From assembly GCA_022885665.1 (NCBI GenBank), contig JAGQDJ010000004.1, positions 434,001-498,000 of the forward strand: a stretch of 64,000 bases of DNA, given 5' to 3'. The notes beneath the pieces are model-generated. The model searched no databases and was not told where the DNA came from. It was given only the letters and a program-made list of their open reading frames with translations. Shown in pieces: positions 1 through 12,079 of the stretch. The number at the start of each line of letters is the position of its first letter. The stretch's first letter is position 1. The DNA comes from Triops longicaudatus (Eukaryota; Arthropoda; Branchiopoda; Notostraca; Triopsidae). Position numbers and translations under genes: made by a program.

Positions 1-260
1 ACCGCACTAACATACGCACTCGACGCGTTCCTTCCTCTTATGCCCCAAAAGTTACCCTGTCAGCCACGAATCTCCATGTCATCCAGTCCTCTTCAGCCAG
101 CAATAGCAGAACAGAGTGTAGCGAATCCATGGAAATGAGGGATTTTTATTCCCGAAAAATCAAGAATCCTAGCTACAGAGCAAAAAAAACCTGGAAACTG
201 GGAAACTTTGTATCATATTCCCAAGGGGGTAAATGCGTTATCTCTAACGGCTTTTACAAG

Positions 261-292
261 AAATAAAAAATAAATAAAATAAAAATAAAAAT
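261..292. repeat. AAAT-type A-rich microsatellite
   Basis: A run of AAATAAA units in 32 nt. Similar short runs recur at about 1932-1946, 6807-6820, 7861-7990, 17993-18018, 42550-42590 and 51440-51530. Confidence 0.6.
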
Positions 293-784
293 CAGGAGTA
301 CATTTAATCCCAATGCATTAAGGTATTGTTGTCTGTAAATCGCAACTCGTTCCAACTCCCGTATAAGTTACAAGCTGTAAGATCTAGACAGGTTTGCGGA
401 GTGCAACCCGGAACGCGGTCAGGTTTATGATCCTCGGGAAATATTAATCTGTTTTAAATTTACTCAACAGCCTTCTCTTCTTCACAAGGGCAACGCAAGC
501 AACAAAACACTCTGAATTAGTCCACGATGAAAACCTCTGAAAAAGAAACACGGTCTTTCCATGCACCCCGGAGCATCCACACTGAGAACACCATTGCACG
601 CTCCATAATTAACGGCTGTCTCGAGTATTAAAAAGTTAAGACCCAGCGTAAGCGGTATGACTAGTATAGTTCAGGGCTTAGTATTAAGAAAAAAAAAAGG
701 TTTCAATGATGGGGAAACAAGGAGTTTCAAAATGCATCGCCTAGCCTTTTATGTGCCGATTAGATCCCTGCTGTGATGCAGACC

Positions 785-841
785 AATCAACTTAAGAAAA
801 AAAGAGAATCAACTTAAAAAAAAAAAAAAAAAAAAAAAAAA
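785..841. repeat. 22-nt tandem duplication running into poly(A)26
   Basis: AATCAACTTAA occurs at 785-795 and again at 807-817; the second copy runs into an uninterrupted A tract (816-841). It could be replication slippage or the remnant of a retroposed poly(A) tail. No element body is recognisable upstream. Confidence 0.6.
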
Positions 842-3800
842 CTAGCTTAAGAGAACAAGACCATCGCCCATTTCTGATTTTTTCGTAATGCGTTCGCGGT
901 TACTATGTTTTTCTGCACTCATATTTTCTTCCTACCTTAGATATAACCACCCGGTGACTTTCATTAAAAGACCTCTATATATACCAACTTGGCGACCTTA
1001 TAACTATCCAAAAGCACTATAAGAATAACGCTATCTCGCTAGTGGCTTTTTTGGAGGTTCTTGGGGTATGTTTCGCTTGGTTGGCTGTGCTAGCAAGGTT
1101 AATACTTATGGTAGACCTTTTCCATGCCCTGTTCTCATATGCGGAAAGAACGCATGCTTTTCTTCGGTCAAGTGCGAGTTCTTAATTGTGGGTGCTTCGT
1201 TACGTTTGTTGTTTCATCTTTCGCTTCCTTGGCTGCGGGCATTTGCACATCCCGTTTTTCTTTTCCGTTGGACTTCTTCTCGTTACTTGAATTACGGGAA
1301 ACTTAGTGCAACAAACTCAACATAGGGGCCTACTTTGAAGCTTTCAAATCATGAAGTAGTCACTTGGTAACGAAAGAAACCAACCCAGAAGGACGATAGT
1401 CACTAATCATGCCGCCTTCCCGTATACACACCCGTTGCGCTGATGTGCGCTCTCCCGGCAATGACATAAAAAAGCTGCCAATTTGACCGCGATCTTAATA
1501 ACCATCTTTCTACGCTTCGGTTATTTTCTCCCAGAGCCGTAGAGACTAAAAAAAATGGAAGTTGATGACTTTAATGGTCGCCTTGAGCAATAGCCCCCTA
1601 GACCAGCTATGCCTGGCTGCTAATTCTTTCACGCGTTAATTAGAAGTATAGGATGTGGGTGCGTCCTAGAGCGAAAAACAGTATCGAACGTCTTTTTCAC
1701 CGCTTTCCTGACCAACAACTAGTACAAAGTGGAGCAAGAGTCGATTAACCTTCTGTTCGCACTTTCACGTTACACGTAAACACACTATAAACAAACTCAA
1801 AAACAAAATTACCTTACTGGCCCTTAATTCTCGTCCAACTTGGCAACGAAACTTTGGCATAGTTCGGCTTATTTACGTTTCACATGACTTAATCAGACAA
1901 ATGGAGTTATTATTTTTGCAAAAATACTATGAAATAAATAAAAATATTTCTTAATTTTCTAGCAGACACCTAGCTTGTCAATGACTTGTCACGCTTGTCA
2001 TTTCCAGCGGAACACTTCTGTTTCTTGAACTTGAAACACGCAGGACCACGAAAAACGATTCTTACCTAAAAAGAACACAACGAAAATAAGATCACATTAG
2101 TCTGGGGCTACATATAACGGGGCGATATAAAAAATTATGTGGGATTTAGCAAGGTTGTCATACATAGCCAGCCTAAAAATAATCCAACGACACACGCCAT
2201 CAAGATAAGTCAGCAGCCAGTTTTTGCATGTGACAAATACCCGAACATGGGCAGGGTGACAGGCGAGCTGGCTTAACCAAAAAGGGTACACGTTAGCTAA
2301 GGCGCTTTTTTATATTTCCCTTTTCGTTAATATGATAGTCACATAAAAGAGCTTCGTACAACCGCGTAAGCTTTATTTGCCTTCCCTAAGGTAACCTTCG
2401 GATACCCCAAGTTCTTATTCGTTCCAAGATAAATGGATGATTACCTCCGAATATGCATGAAACTTTGCACATCCCCCGAGTCAGCCATTTGTCTTGTAAC
2501 ACGCATGACCACTTTGCCCAAGGAATGACTCCTGTCTATTTAAACCACAGCACATTTCTTCCTCACTTAGACTCTTATGAAACTATCTTTTCATCTTTGA
2601 TCATAAATCTAGACTTTCCTCAAGGAATCTTTTTATCTGGAAAATTTTTGACCTCTACACACTTCAAGGTTCTTTTAACAAAAGATCCGATTTTCCGAGC
2701 CTTTCGTAGGAAATCTTGCCTTTACATTTTTCTTTTTTTAAAAAAAATCCCAAAAATTTGAAGTTAGCCTGACATATTATATCACTACAAAAGACAAACT
2801 TTGAAGGACCTGAGGACGGTAACTCTTGCTCCATAAAAGGGTCTTCACTATTTCTATTTATTTTTTTAGAAAAGATTTTTACCTGTAAGCCTCTCAAAGG
2901 ATGCAACCTGTCATTGGTAGAACGGGCAACCCCTTTTCACCGACCTCGTCGTATATACAACATATTCACAACAACGAATGTCTTTTAAAAATGGCAAAAC
3001 AACCTTAACTGTGAACCCAGTTTTAGAAGGATTAATGTCACCCAATAAAATGACAATCGAACGACACGGCCACGAAAGACGATTTAAATTAGCACAGTGA
3101 ATAAGTAAATGCAGATTTATTTGGAAATAAAATAAACTGCGAGTCTCTTAAGATAATTGTCAGAGTAAAAAGCTTTAATACTCATTTCGTCCCGGAATAA
3201 AACTTTCTTTTTCGCATTCGATAGTCTTCCCACTTCAACGGGTATACCTATCCATCTGCTGCTATTGATATGCATCTTAATCTCCTGAACTGAAAACTAA
3301 CATGGGACACTGTTGAAGAATTGAAACTTGTCCGCCATTCTTCAGGGGTATATTTCTGCTAGACTGCGTTGCTGCAGTGACGTGTCCAGCGATAGCTATC
3401 TTTTGCGTGTATATGGCAATAAGTTTTACGACATACAAAATCCCTCGTCAGAAGAGATTTTTAACCACGAAAGTAAATCTCAGCACATGTAGTCGCTCGC
3501 TTAGGATAGAGTCAGATGCAAGAAATCACGATTTTCTCGTCCTTCGCAGTGGTCGTAAAAACGAAAGGTCTCCGGCATAAGCACGTTGGACGGGCTTACC
3601 CCAGCGAGTCCCCCGAACTTTTTTAAGAACATAACTCATGCACAGCGTGGGGAGAAGCTGGAACATCTTCCGCGTGCAAGCGCTACAAGTCAAGTCCCAT
3701 CAGACAAGTTTCCAATTTGGAAGACTTTGCATGCGAAACTTGGGGGCCGAAAAGCAAGTTGCATTGCTTTGCTAGTCTATCCAGCAGCCGCAGCCAGGGA

Positions 3801-5232
3801 AAGCCCGCAACTAAAACCGAGTAGTAAGTTCACAGTCCATTTCGCAGTTGGACACCAAGTTACGTGAAAACGAGATGAGGAAATGCAGCTTGATTACGCC
3901 AACTTGGTTTTAGGGGAGTTGTCGAGAGTTAACTAAACTCCCTGGCTTCGTTCCCTTGCCTGAAATCATGTAGAAAGTCGAACAAGTTGAATGCGAATGC
4001 CATATGAGCGAGCGAGAGAGCACACACCAAGCCAACTTTACGCAAAACAGCTGACTTTTAACTTGTTACTCCATCTGGGGGTATCAACCAACCTGCAGAG
4101 TTTCAGTGCACTCGATTCATCGCCGTGTCACTACTTCTAGGTTGAATCGAGAAGCTACGGAAAAAGGGACCTGTGCATTGTTGGGTCAAATTCGGCGTTA
4201 TAATATAACTTTGCGGTTTTATGAAAATAGACCGTGAATTACTCGTCAATGCGAGATCATCATTGACGTGATTTCGGATGATTGGCCCGTTTCCAGACAC
4301 AATGCACGACAGAGATAGAATATGCCGAGCACGTTGAACTAAAACCATCCGCTTGCCAAAATTGTTACTCTCGTTGAGTTTGGCTCCCAATACCGTGCTT
4401 TGCATATCTGGGAGAAACCGACAAGAACCCTTCGAAATGACCATTATATCCCTCAGCCAAAACGATCACGGAACGCTGTGCCTCAAAAATGTAAAAAACC
4501 GAACCGATTCCCACGCAGCCTCTACGATAAACCATGTTGTTTGCAGGTGAAGAGCCGGGTTTTATCACACGTTTCGCGTGGCATAAAAGTTTGCAACCCG
4601 AGAGTTGTTTGGGCCAAGTGCGTGCTGCAGTGAGGGCGCCATGGCGGTGGATGCCGAGCTACAAGCCAAGTGAACTTGTCAAACACAATCATGTGCTCAC
4701 ATTACTTGGACCCAAAATAAGGAAGAAGCTTAGTGCTCATTAGGACCAACGTGCATTCGTTCTATAAATCGCCAGCCAGCCTTTTCTCCCACCCAACACG
4801 GCCAGCAAGCCGCTTACGTTTCTCAATGGCCCCTTTTGGCTTATTCCCATGCACGAGGCCGGCCTTGTCTCTTGCGCCTGCTTTATTTGGGCTTAGTGCT
4901 ATTAGTGTGTACACAATGTACGACTCATGGAGGGTAAAAAAAGCTCCCGAGTTTCCCAAATAAAGCATCCACGTGGCCATTCATCCATCACCAGATCGAA
5001 GTCTTAAGACCGTTTCTCCCTTTTTTTGCCCCTAAAACGCTCCAGTTTGTCAATACCGCGGTATTCAGAGCGTCCGGAAATGAGCTTCTTACTTTACTAT
5101 TGCGTATGATTCATTGCCCTTTTGGACGTGGCACTTTTCGCTTCAGTAAACCTTCTCTTACATTTCCTTTTTTTTTCTAAAAAATGCTTAAAGATGACTA
5201 CTGCCGAACTATGACCACTAAGACAGAAGGTG

Positions 5233-5247
5233 TTGACTGTCAGTCAA
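5233..5247. promoter_or_regulatory. 15-nt palindrome containing TGACAG/TGACTG TALE half-sites
   Basis: TTGACTGTCAGTCAA is perfectly palindromic about its central T. One strand reads TGACAG, the MEIS/Hth core. It lies in hth intron 7. Palindromes of this size occur a few times by chance in 64 kb, so binding is only a suggestion. Confidence 0.2.
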
Positions 5248-8200
5248 AAGCCCGTTGTGTCCGGCTGTCTTTCTTTGGCAAGCGTCTTTCTTCTGGCTGT
5301 CCTGTATCATGGGTGATGGCAGCTTGACTAAGGCAGGCTCGTGGGTCCGCTCTTTGATGGATGAGCAGCAATTGGCAAGAACGGTAGTCGCCTATTGCTT
5401 CAAACCATCACGGGGAATGCTTTGCGTTCACTTGAAACAACACCTTAAAGTCTGGGTAAAACTTGAACAACATAGGATGGAGGGCGGACTTTGCATGCAA
5501 ATAGCTTGGTAATCGTAACATTCCTCCTAACCTAGAGCCATTCGTCGTTGACACGTGCTGTTTTGTTTTCTACACCAGTTTTCAACTCCTCAGCTTAAGC
5601 CACATTTTTTTTTCAAAAAAATTTGGAACTAGGCTAGTACTATTTTTCTTCCCTCTTTTACAACTCTTGGATACAAGCCAAGGTTTGGTCCAAGATTGCT
5701 GCTGTTATTCCATAACATTTGCGCTATGGGAAAGAAAAATAAAAGGAAAATTTCTTCCGAAGCAGCCCAAGACGTCAAAGGTTTTAAGGTTTGCGATTTT
5801 AGAAGTGCGCACAAAATAAGGGCACATTTCTTTGTTTGGAAAGTACTAGTGACCATTTTTTCGTGTTAATTAATACTGAACTTCGGGAAAATGCACTTAA
5901 AGCGCTGATATTCTCGGAATACAAATCTGTTGTCGCCCATGCGGTTTTTCTTAAGATGAGGGTGTTGGACAGAACATTTTTGAAACTCGATCACTAAGCG
6001 GTACTCTTGCAGCCAAATCGCTCTGTCCTGGCAATTTTTTGTACGACCCTTGAGACCTTGACTTAAAAAGACTGTTCCAACTATGCCTAAAACATTTGCG
6101 CCTTCTTTTTCAATAAGTCACTCGCTAGTCAGAGTTCTACAAACGTCAAATTCTTTCGCTTTTCCATATGGCTTTTTCCTCGGTCTGGACATGTATAAAT
6201 ATCTATTTCACATCTGTTTTGGCAGCCTACAGTCCTAATTTTGGCTTCTTCCAACAAAGAGAAAAAAAAAGCGAAACTAACCAACGGCTGGGTCAAAAAT
6301 GCAGTTTAAAAGAACTACAACAAAGCGTACGGGAAAAAGGGGGGCTGAAAATCTTAAAATCTGGCTTGGGAGAAAAGCTTTATAGGAACTGCAATGTAAG
6401 CACGGGGTGTTGTTTAATGTAGTAGAAAATCGGGACAATTTTCGTGCTTGCCTTGGCTGGCTTTCTCTAGCTCTTTTTTTCCCTTTTTCACCCTTGCCTT
6501 TTAACAGCCACCACACAGCCTTTGCATACACACAAGGAGTTGGAAACCACTACTTTTAATTTCAACCATCCTACGACAGACTTGCGAGTGTGTGGCAGTT
6601 TGTGGCAGCGGGGTTCACATGTGGCACGGAAGAAAATAAACACACGGAGCTCTTGGCTAGAAACCACCAAATCCACCAGGCTGTCAAAGTCCTTAAAACG
6701 TCTCCTTAGATCTCTCTTCTTCCTTCTTCCCCTTTAGCAATGGATTTCAATGCTTTGTTACTTTAACCATGTCTTGTCTTCTTCCCACAACACACACAAA
6801 AACGCATTAAATAAATAAAAAGGCCGTACCAAAACTTTAGTCTTCATTCATTCAAAAGATACAAAACGTTCACCTCCCGCAACATTTTCTCCCGTGTGTC
6901 TGGTCTGCTTTTTAATTCAAAAGTTGTACCTTTCGTTTAACTACGCACGCTTGTCAGTCGGGCGAAATTTTCTTTGCCTTCCTTCATTTCACAGGGGATC
7001 TTCCAATATTAGTGCCAAGCCAGAGTTGAGCTAAGACAAGTTTCTCGCCACGCCAGCCAGATGTTTAAGTTTGAGACCAAACCTTTTTGCATGCAGGCTG
7101 CAGAACTTTTTTTCTGGGGGAGAAAGCAAACCAACATCGAGCCAAGACCGACTAAACAAGGGAGAATGTTGAAGGGAAGTCTCTTAAAGACCCCGAGTCC
7201 AAAGGCAGAAAGACTTTTACGTTTATATTAGAAATGTACGGTATTGTACGCGCCACGCACCAAGTCGGTTTCAAGAACTCTATATAAGCCTAACATAACA
7301 GCCGCAGAGACTGAAGGGGGCCTCCTGAGCTAAAATTATCTCCTGAAAAACAGAGTAATGCGTGTGAGTATATGTGTGTGCAACTTCGTCTCCTAGTGTG
7401 CACGAATAGCGGCATTCGAAGCCCACAAACCTTGAAATGACTTCGAGTTACCAAAAGTCAGTCTGATTTGTTGTTCTCGCCTCTTCTTCCCCCTTTTTGT
7501 AAGTCCACAAACGGCCTTTTCCATGCTTCCAGTGTGTTGAGGCCTTTTCCGACCCATACTATGATTCGCCTCGCACATGTGAATCAAGTTTGGAGGATAT
7601 GTATGGTACTGGTATGACCAGGCCATGTGGGATGAAGCTTGACCTTTGGCTGACCTGCCCTTCCCACACTTGGCAACTTTCAGGGGGGAGATGAGAATTC
7701 ACCCCGATGTTTCTCTCCTCTGTCATGAATATCCTATTTATTTCTTTTCGAGTCTCATTCCATCTCATTTCCGTCTCTATCCCTTTATTTGTTCTTTCCT
7801 ATATCCCTACTTTAGCAATCCAACTCATGTTTGCCAACTATGAATCTTATTTTCCCTAAATAAAATGAGATAAAACAAATAAAAGAAGATAACACGACAG
7901 AATAAAAATATAGGCCATTACATAATTAAGTACAAAACACAATCACAGAAATAAATGAATATTAAATACAAAAATAAAAATGATTTGATAAATGATCGGT
8001 AGAAAAACAAGCTATTTTCTATCGCTCCGATGTAGTTGAAAGGATTGCGTAACATGTCGCTTCGAACTACTGGAAGTATTTTAAAAAAATATTTTTGAAT
8101 CGAAAGCTTACAGGATTCTTGTGACGATTCTTGTGTGTTAACGACTGGGTCAGATGTAAGGACGTAAACACCCCTTTTTGTATTGTCCTGTTGAGTACAA

Positions 8201-11200
8201 GTGGTGGGATATTCGAACTCCATCACCTGCCCCTCTCTGGTTACCCAAAAAGCGATAAATGAGTTTAGGGAGCTCTTATAATCCCAAATAACCTATTCTC
8301 ACATGTAACGTTCTACATCACAACAAGCTCTCGTAAGTAAAATGGCCCTTGCAACTTGCTACAAAACGTCCCCTCCATCTACGTGTGCTGGTGGCGACAA
8401 GAGCTCCTCGCAACCCCGCAAAAACTTTTTCAAGAACCTCTTCACGGAGGATATGGACCAAACAGCTGTGGAGGTACTTCCGTGGTGGAATAGAAGTGGT
8501 CCCCGAACCGTGCAAAGTGGGTTATTGTGGGTGGAAGGGATGGAGGGGTTGAGCTGTTCTCGTGTCGTTCTATAACTTCGCAATGGCGATGGGGAAACCA
8601 CTCTAAACAATTCCTGACGCTTTCTTTTACGGGAAAACAGGATTTGGCAAGCTTTCATCTCGTTTTACAGCTCCAAACCGTCTCTTTTCGCAACTGCTAT
8701 TGCTTACTACCGTGCAGACTATTTCTGCCACAAGTAATAAGTACCACAGCGCTTTCAAAGACCGCTTGTACAAGTTTGGACGTGTCAGAAGTTCACCCTT
8801 ACTTGCGGGTGCTTTTCCCATAGCCATGCGGTTATCTGTGGCAATAAGACCGCAAGTATGAGTATTATTTGTATTTGAGTTCTCGGTGCGGATGATAGTT
8901 GCTGGTTGCGACTACCGTTAATTCTAATAGCGTGGGAAATGATTGGCAGCTTGTCTCGTTCACCCCTCAGCGAACGGGGCTTTTGTGTTCCGAGGTTTTG
9001 CCAATTCATTGATACAACAATTCAACAAGGGGTTTGTTTCTTATCCAACATACATGGGGCCGCAGGGTCGTAGGGGTTTTAACTATGGACCACAGCCAGA
9101 TCACAACAACAAAAGACAACGTGGACAGCCCTCGTCACTGCGAAACAAGCGCGCATTTAAGAGCTTTAGCGCTGGCTATAGGGGTTGGTTACTTTGAATT
9201 TAACTACAATTGAAGAAAGTAAAGAGGGTGGGGGTAAATCTCCGAGGGGGGTAGACAAAACATGATTCCAAAGGGGACCCCAAGCAATGGAAAAGCCAAA
9301 GAGACTTTCTATGACAGCCGTTCTTCCCTTTTGGGAAACTTTTTTTCTACTTCTGACGCGGGGTTAGTAATATTGCTTGTATGCATTAGCTGGGATTCTG
9401 CTCTATACGCCCTTGGCCTAGCCTACAAGGCTAGTCCCTCACATGGCCGATGATTAGGATGTGGATGTTACATATACGCCACATAAACGAGTCCCTGAAT
9501 GTCAGATATATGCACATATTAGAGAAAGATAAAGGACCAGGAGCCGCACGGAAGGGTAACAATGGACTTTTGGACTTGTGACTGCACACCGCAGTCAAAA
9601 ATCGACGCTACTTCAGCACCTTTCCAAGAAGCAAAAGGAGTTGCAACACCGTTCAGTATCTTCCGCTAGTAGTTCTATGGCGGGCTATTTTTCGAACGGG
9701 TCACGCTAACGCAGCCATTCTCCGTATCAGCGGGTTGTACAGCCGATTTTGAATGACAAGCGTATTGCTCCCTCTCTTTTCAGCTAAAGCCGTCTGTCTG
9801 CCTGTCCATAAACGTCAAACGTATACGAAGCCCTCGTCAAAACCTAACATCACTCGCTACACAAAAACCATTGATTCTCTTATACAGGATCTGTCGCTCG
9901 TCGGTGTCGAAAAGAGCCACTTCTACCATGCTAGTCGGCGAAAAAAATGGATGTTGACTTCTACACGAGCCCGCCTAACACTGAGCAACACTTTGAACAA
10001 TGAAAACGATAGCCTGATCCCCGGCATGCTGTGCGATACAAAAAGCCGATGCCCTTTTAAGCCCACAGTAGGCTTATGACAAGCGTTAACTATGACTTTC
10101 AAGTTTTCCTCCAAAGAACTAATGTGAAGGCTTGTAGCTTTGCAAGTGATAAACCGGGCCGTAGTAAACAAAAGGTTATCACAAGATCCTAGAACTCGCT
10201 GTGCTGAAAATCGAGCCTTGGTGAATTCTTGTTTTGGCGCTAGACTGTTTTAATGCCAGTTTTAATAAGTCGATGATACGATGTACCGTCACCAACATGT
10301 ACATTTTTGGCCATGCCATTGGCTCCACGCAATGGTCTCGAAGACTGACAATGAAGCATCCACGCCGAGCAGTACACGTCGTTAAAGTCAGCAGGAGATT
10401 CCTCAGCGATTTCCGCAGACTCCCTGCTGCTCGCTGGTCGTTGCAAGCTCTCCAAGACGAACTCTTTTATCCGGGCGCTTTTTTTCCCATTCTATCACCT
10501 TATGAGTCCTTGCCATGCAAATGGCAACAGTCCCCATGTTACTTATCGTCCAACGACCGATCTCACACACAAGTGTCTTGCCTTCATCTTACCGCTGAAA
10601 AGTCCTTCAAACGTGACAAAAAAGAGCTGCAGAAGGGAGAGAACCTTAGGTTGCATAAGAGCACCGATTTCAGCTCGTTTAACCTTGTTACGTGACCTAT
10701 TCATGGGGACCTCTTTACTCGTGACTCTTAAGTGGCAGCGAAAGAAAAAAGATGCAGATTCTCACTCCACTTTCAGTTCAAACTTCATATCAGAAGGGCA
10801 TAAAGACCTATTAGGCACATTTATAAAAGGAGGTGGGGAAGCGAGGAGGGGGAGAAAAACACCTTAGCCTGTCCAGATTGAGATTCTATCGAGTTTTATG
10901 GCTTCAATCGTATTAGCTGGCTGAGGGCTGGCATGACCAAGTTATCTCGGCTGGGGGGCTTGATCACATTTGCACGCCTAAGCAGGATACTCTAGCCTAG
11001 AATTACCACCACGCAAAAAGCCCGCAAAGGGGGTTCTCCCTGCAGTAGGAGTAGTGGTAGTCCAAGTACGGCTACGGTAACTTCTGGATGGCTCTCATCA
11101 TGGCTGCGTTGAGACGGCACGCAACATCGCCTCATCAAGCCTCCTTATCACAGCCTTTCGCCCGGCGCTGCGATAGATTCGATCATTCCGCGCCCTGTTG

Positions 11201-11943
11201 TTCAAGAAGGTGCTTTGCATAATGACCATTCAAGGCATTTGCCTACATTAGAATATCGGAAGCGTTGTGGCAGCAAGAGGCCGACTCCGGCAACAGAAAA
11301 TCTCGGGGAACCAGGAGCGCGGAGGGGCTCTTCCGAAAACGACAACGCTGATAGGAGACCCAACCAGGCGAACACGACTGCCTATGCCCATTATTGCGCA
11401 CCATGGCGCGAATGTCTCGGTTTCCTTCTCTTTCACTGCTTACAAATATGCGCTCGTCAAAAAAGAACCCACTTTGATTCATTTCCCTTGACAAAGCCTA
11501 GACGACTTCTTATTTTATGTTCTATTTTTTTAACAAATAAAACAGGCGCAAGATACACACTTTCTTTTCGAAAAAAAAAGAAGAGACAAGTGACGTGTAA
11601 GTCACACACGAGCCCATCTGCACACCTGCACTACTCCAGTAATGGCGGTTTCTTTGACGCACTTCATGGGCCATGCTCCCTTAAAGCCCAAACCAGAAGA
11701 ACTCTTAACTATTATACCGCCTCAGACAAACAGCTAAATGTTCTGGCATTCAGCCCCTTCTTGCTTTTTACGAGCCAACGTATTTGTGTGCACCAATTTT
11801 GCTTAACCACGAGGTTTTTACGCACTAGCTCTTGACGGTCTTAAATGGCGTGGCTTTCAGCAAATCCATAACATGCATAATTTTAGAACATGCAAAGTTT
11901 TTCTTTCTTCTTCCTTCGTCAATAGCAAGTGTACCAGACATAC

Positions 11944-12079
11944 CTGCTTCACTGGTGTTGTCTACACTTTGTTGGGAGGGAGGGGCGGCGCTCAGAGGCC
12001 CGGGAGTACCACCGGAACCTGGAGACCGTGTGTCGTCGTTACCGGGACCGGAGTACGATAACGTGGAGGAGGGGGGACG
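11944..12079 (-). CDS. hth: hth exon 7: Pro/Ser/Gly linker before the homeodomain
   Basis: 136 nt, phase 0 in and phase 1 out. Acceptor TTTGTCTTACAG precedes CGT CCC CCC; donor GTATGT follows GAA GCA G. It encodes residues 246-290: RPPSSTLSYS, GPGNDDTRSPGSGGTPGPLS and a Gln/Ser stretch ending DNTSEA, with G left over for the next codon. The block is close to Drosophila RPPSSSLSYGG...NDDARSPG.G.TPGPLS as I recall it. DNTSEA+G aligns with vertebrate DNSSEQ|G, which is also an exon boundary as I recall. It is the last hth exon I can support; the next should carry the acidic segment and the start of the homeodomain. If the donor is not used, the frame stays open for 39 more residues to TAG at 11827-11825. 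Confidence 0.95.

Larger units (their letters stand above)
1..11943 (-). other. hth: hth intron 7 (partial; continues beyond the window)
   Basis: It begins with donor GTATGT at 11943-11938. I looked on the minus strand for coding of KKRGIFPKVATN, AWLFQHL and VNNWFINARRR and found none, so the homeodomain exons are probably at lower coordinates outside. Contents: a poly(A) tract at 816-841, AAAT-type runs at 261-292, 1932-1946 and 7861-7990, a 15-nt palindrome with TALE half-sites at 5233-5247, and a weak candidate alternative terminal exon at 8226-8150. Confidence 0.75.

Noticed and set aside
5052..5065. 14-bp perfect palindrome AATACCGCGGTATT
   Set aside because: About four perfect 14-bp palindromes are expected by chance in 64 kb, and nothing around it gives a role.
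11215..11835. 206-codon plus-strand open frame next to exon 7
   Set aside because: No recognisable domain, runs of Lys/Arg from simple A-rich sequence, and no splice or start context that stands out.
1..11943. Search for hth homeodomain exons
   Set aside because: No minus-strand sequence coding GIFPKVATN or WFINARRR was seen. The homeodomain is taken to lie outside the window rather than to be lost.
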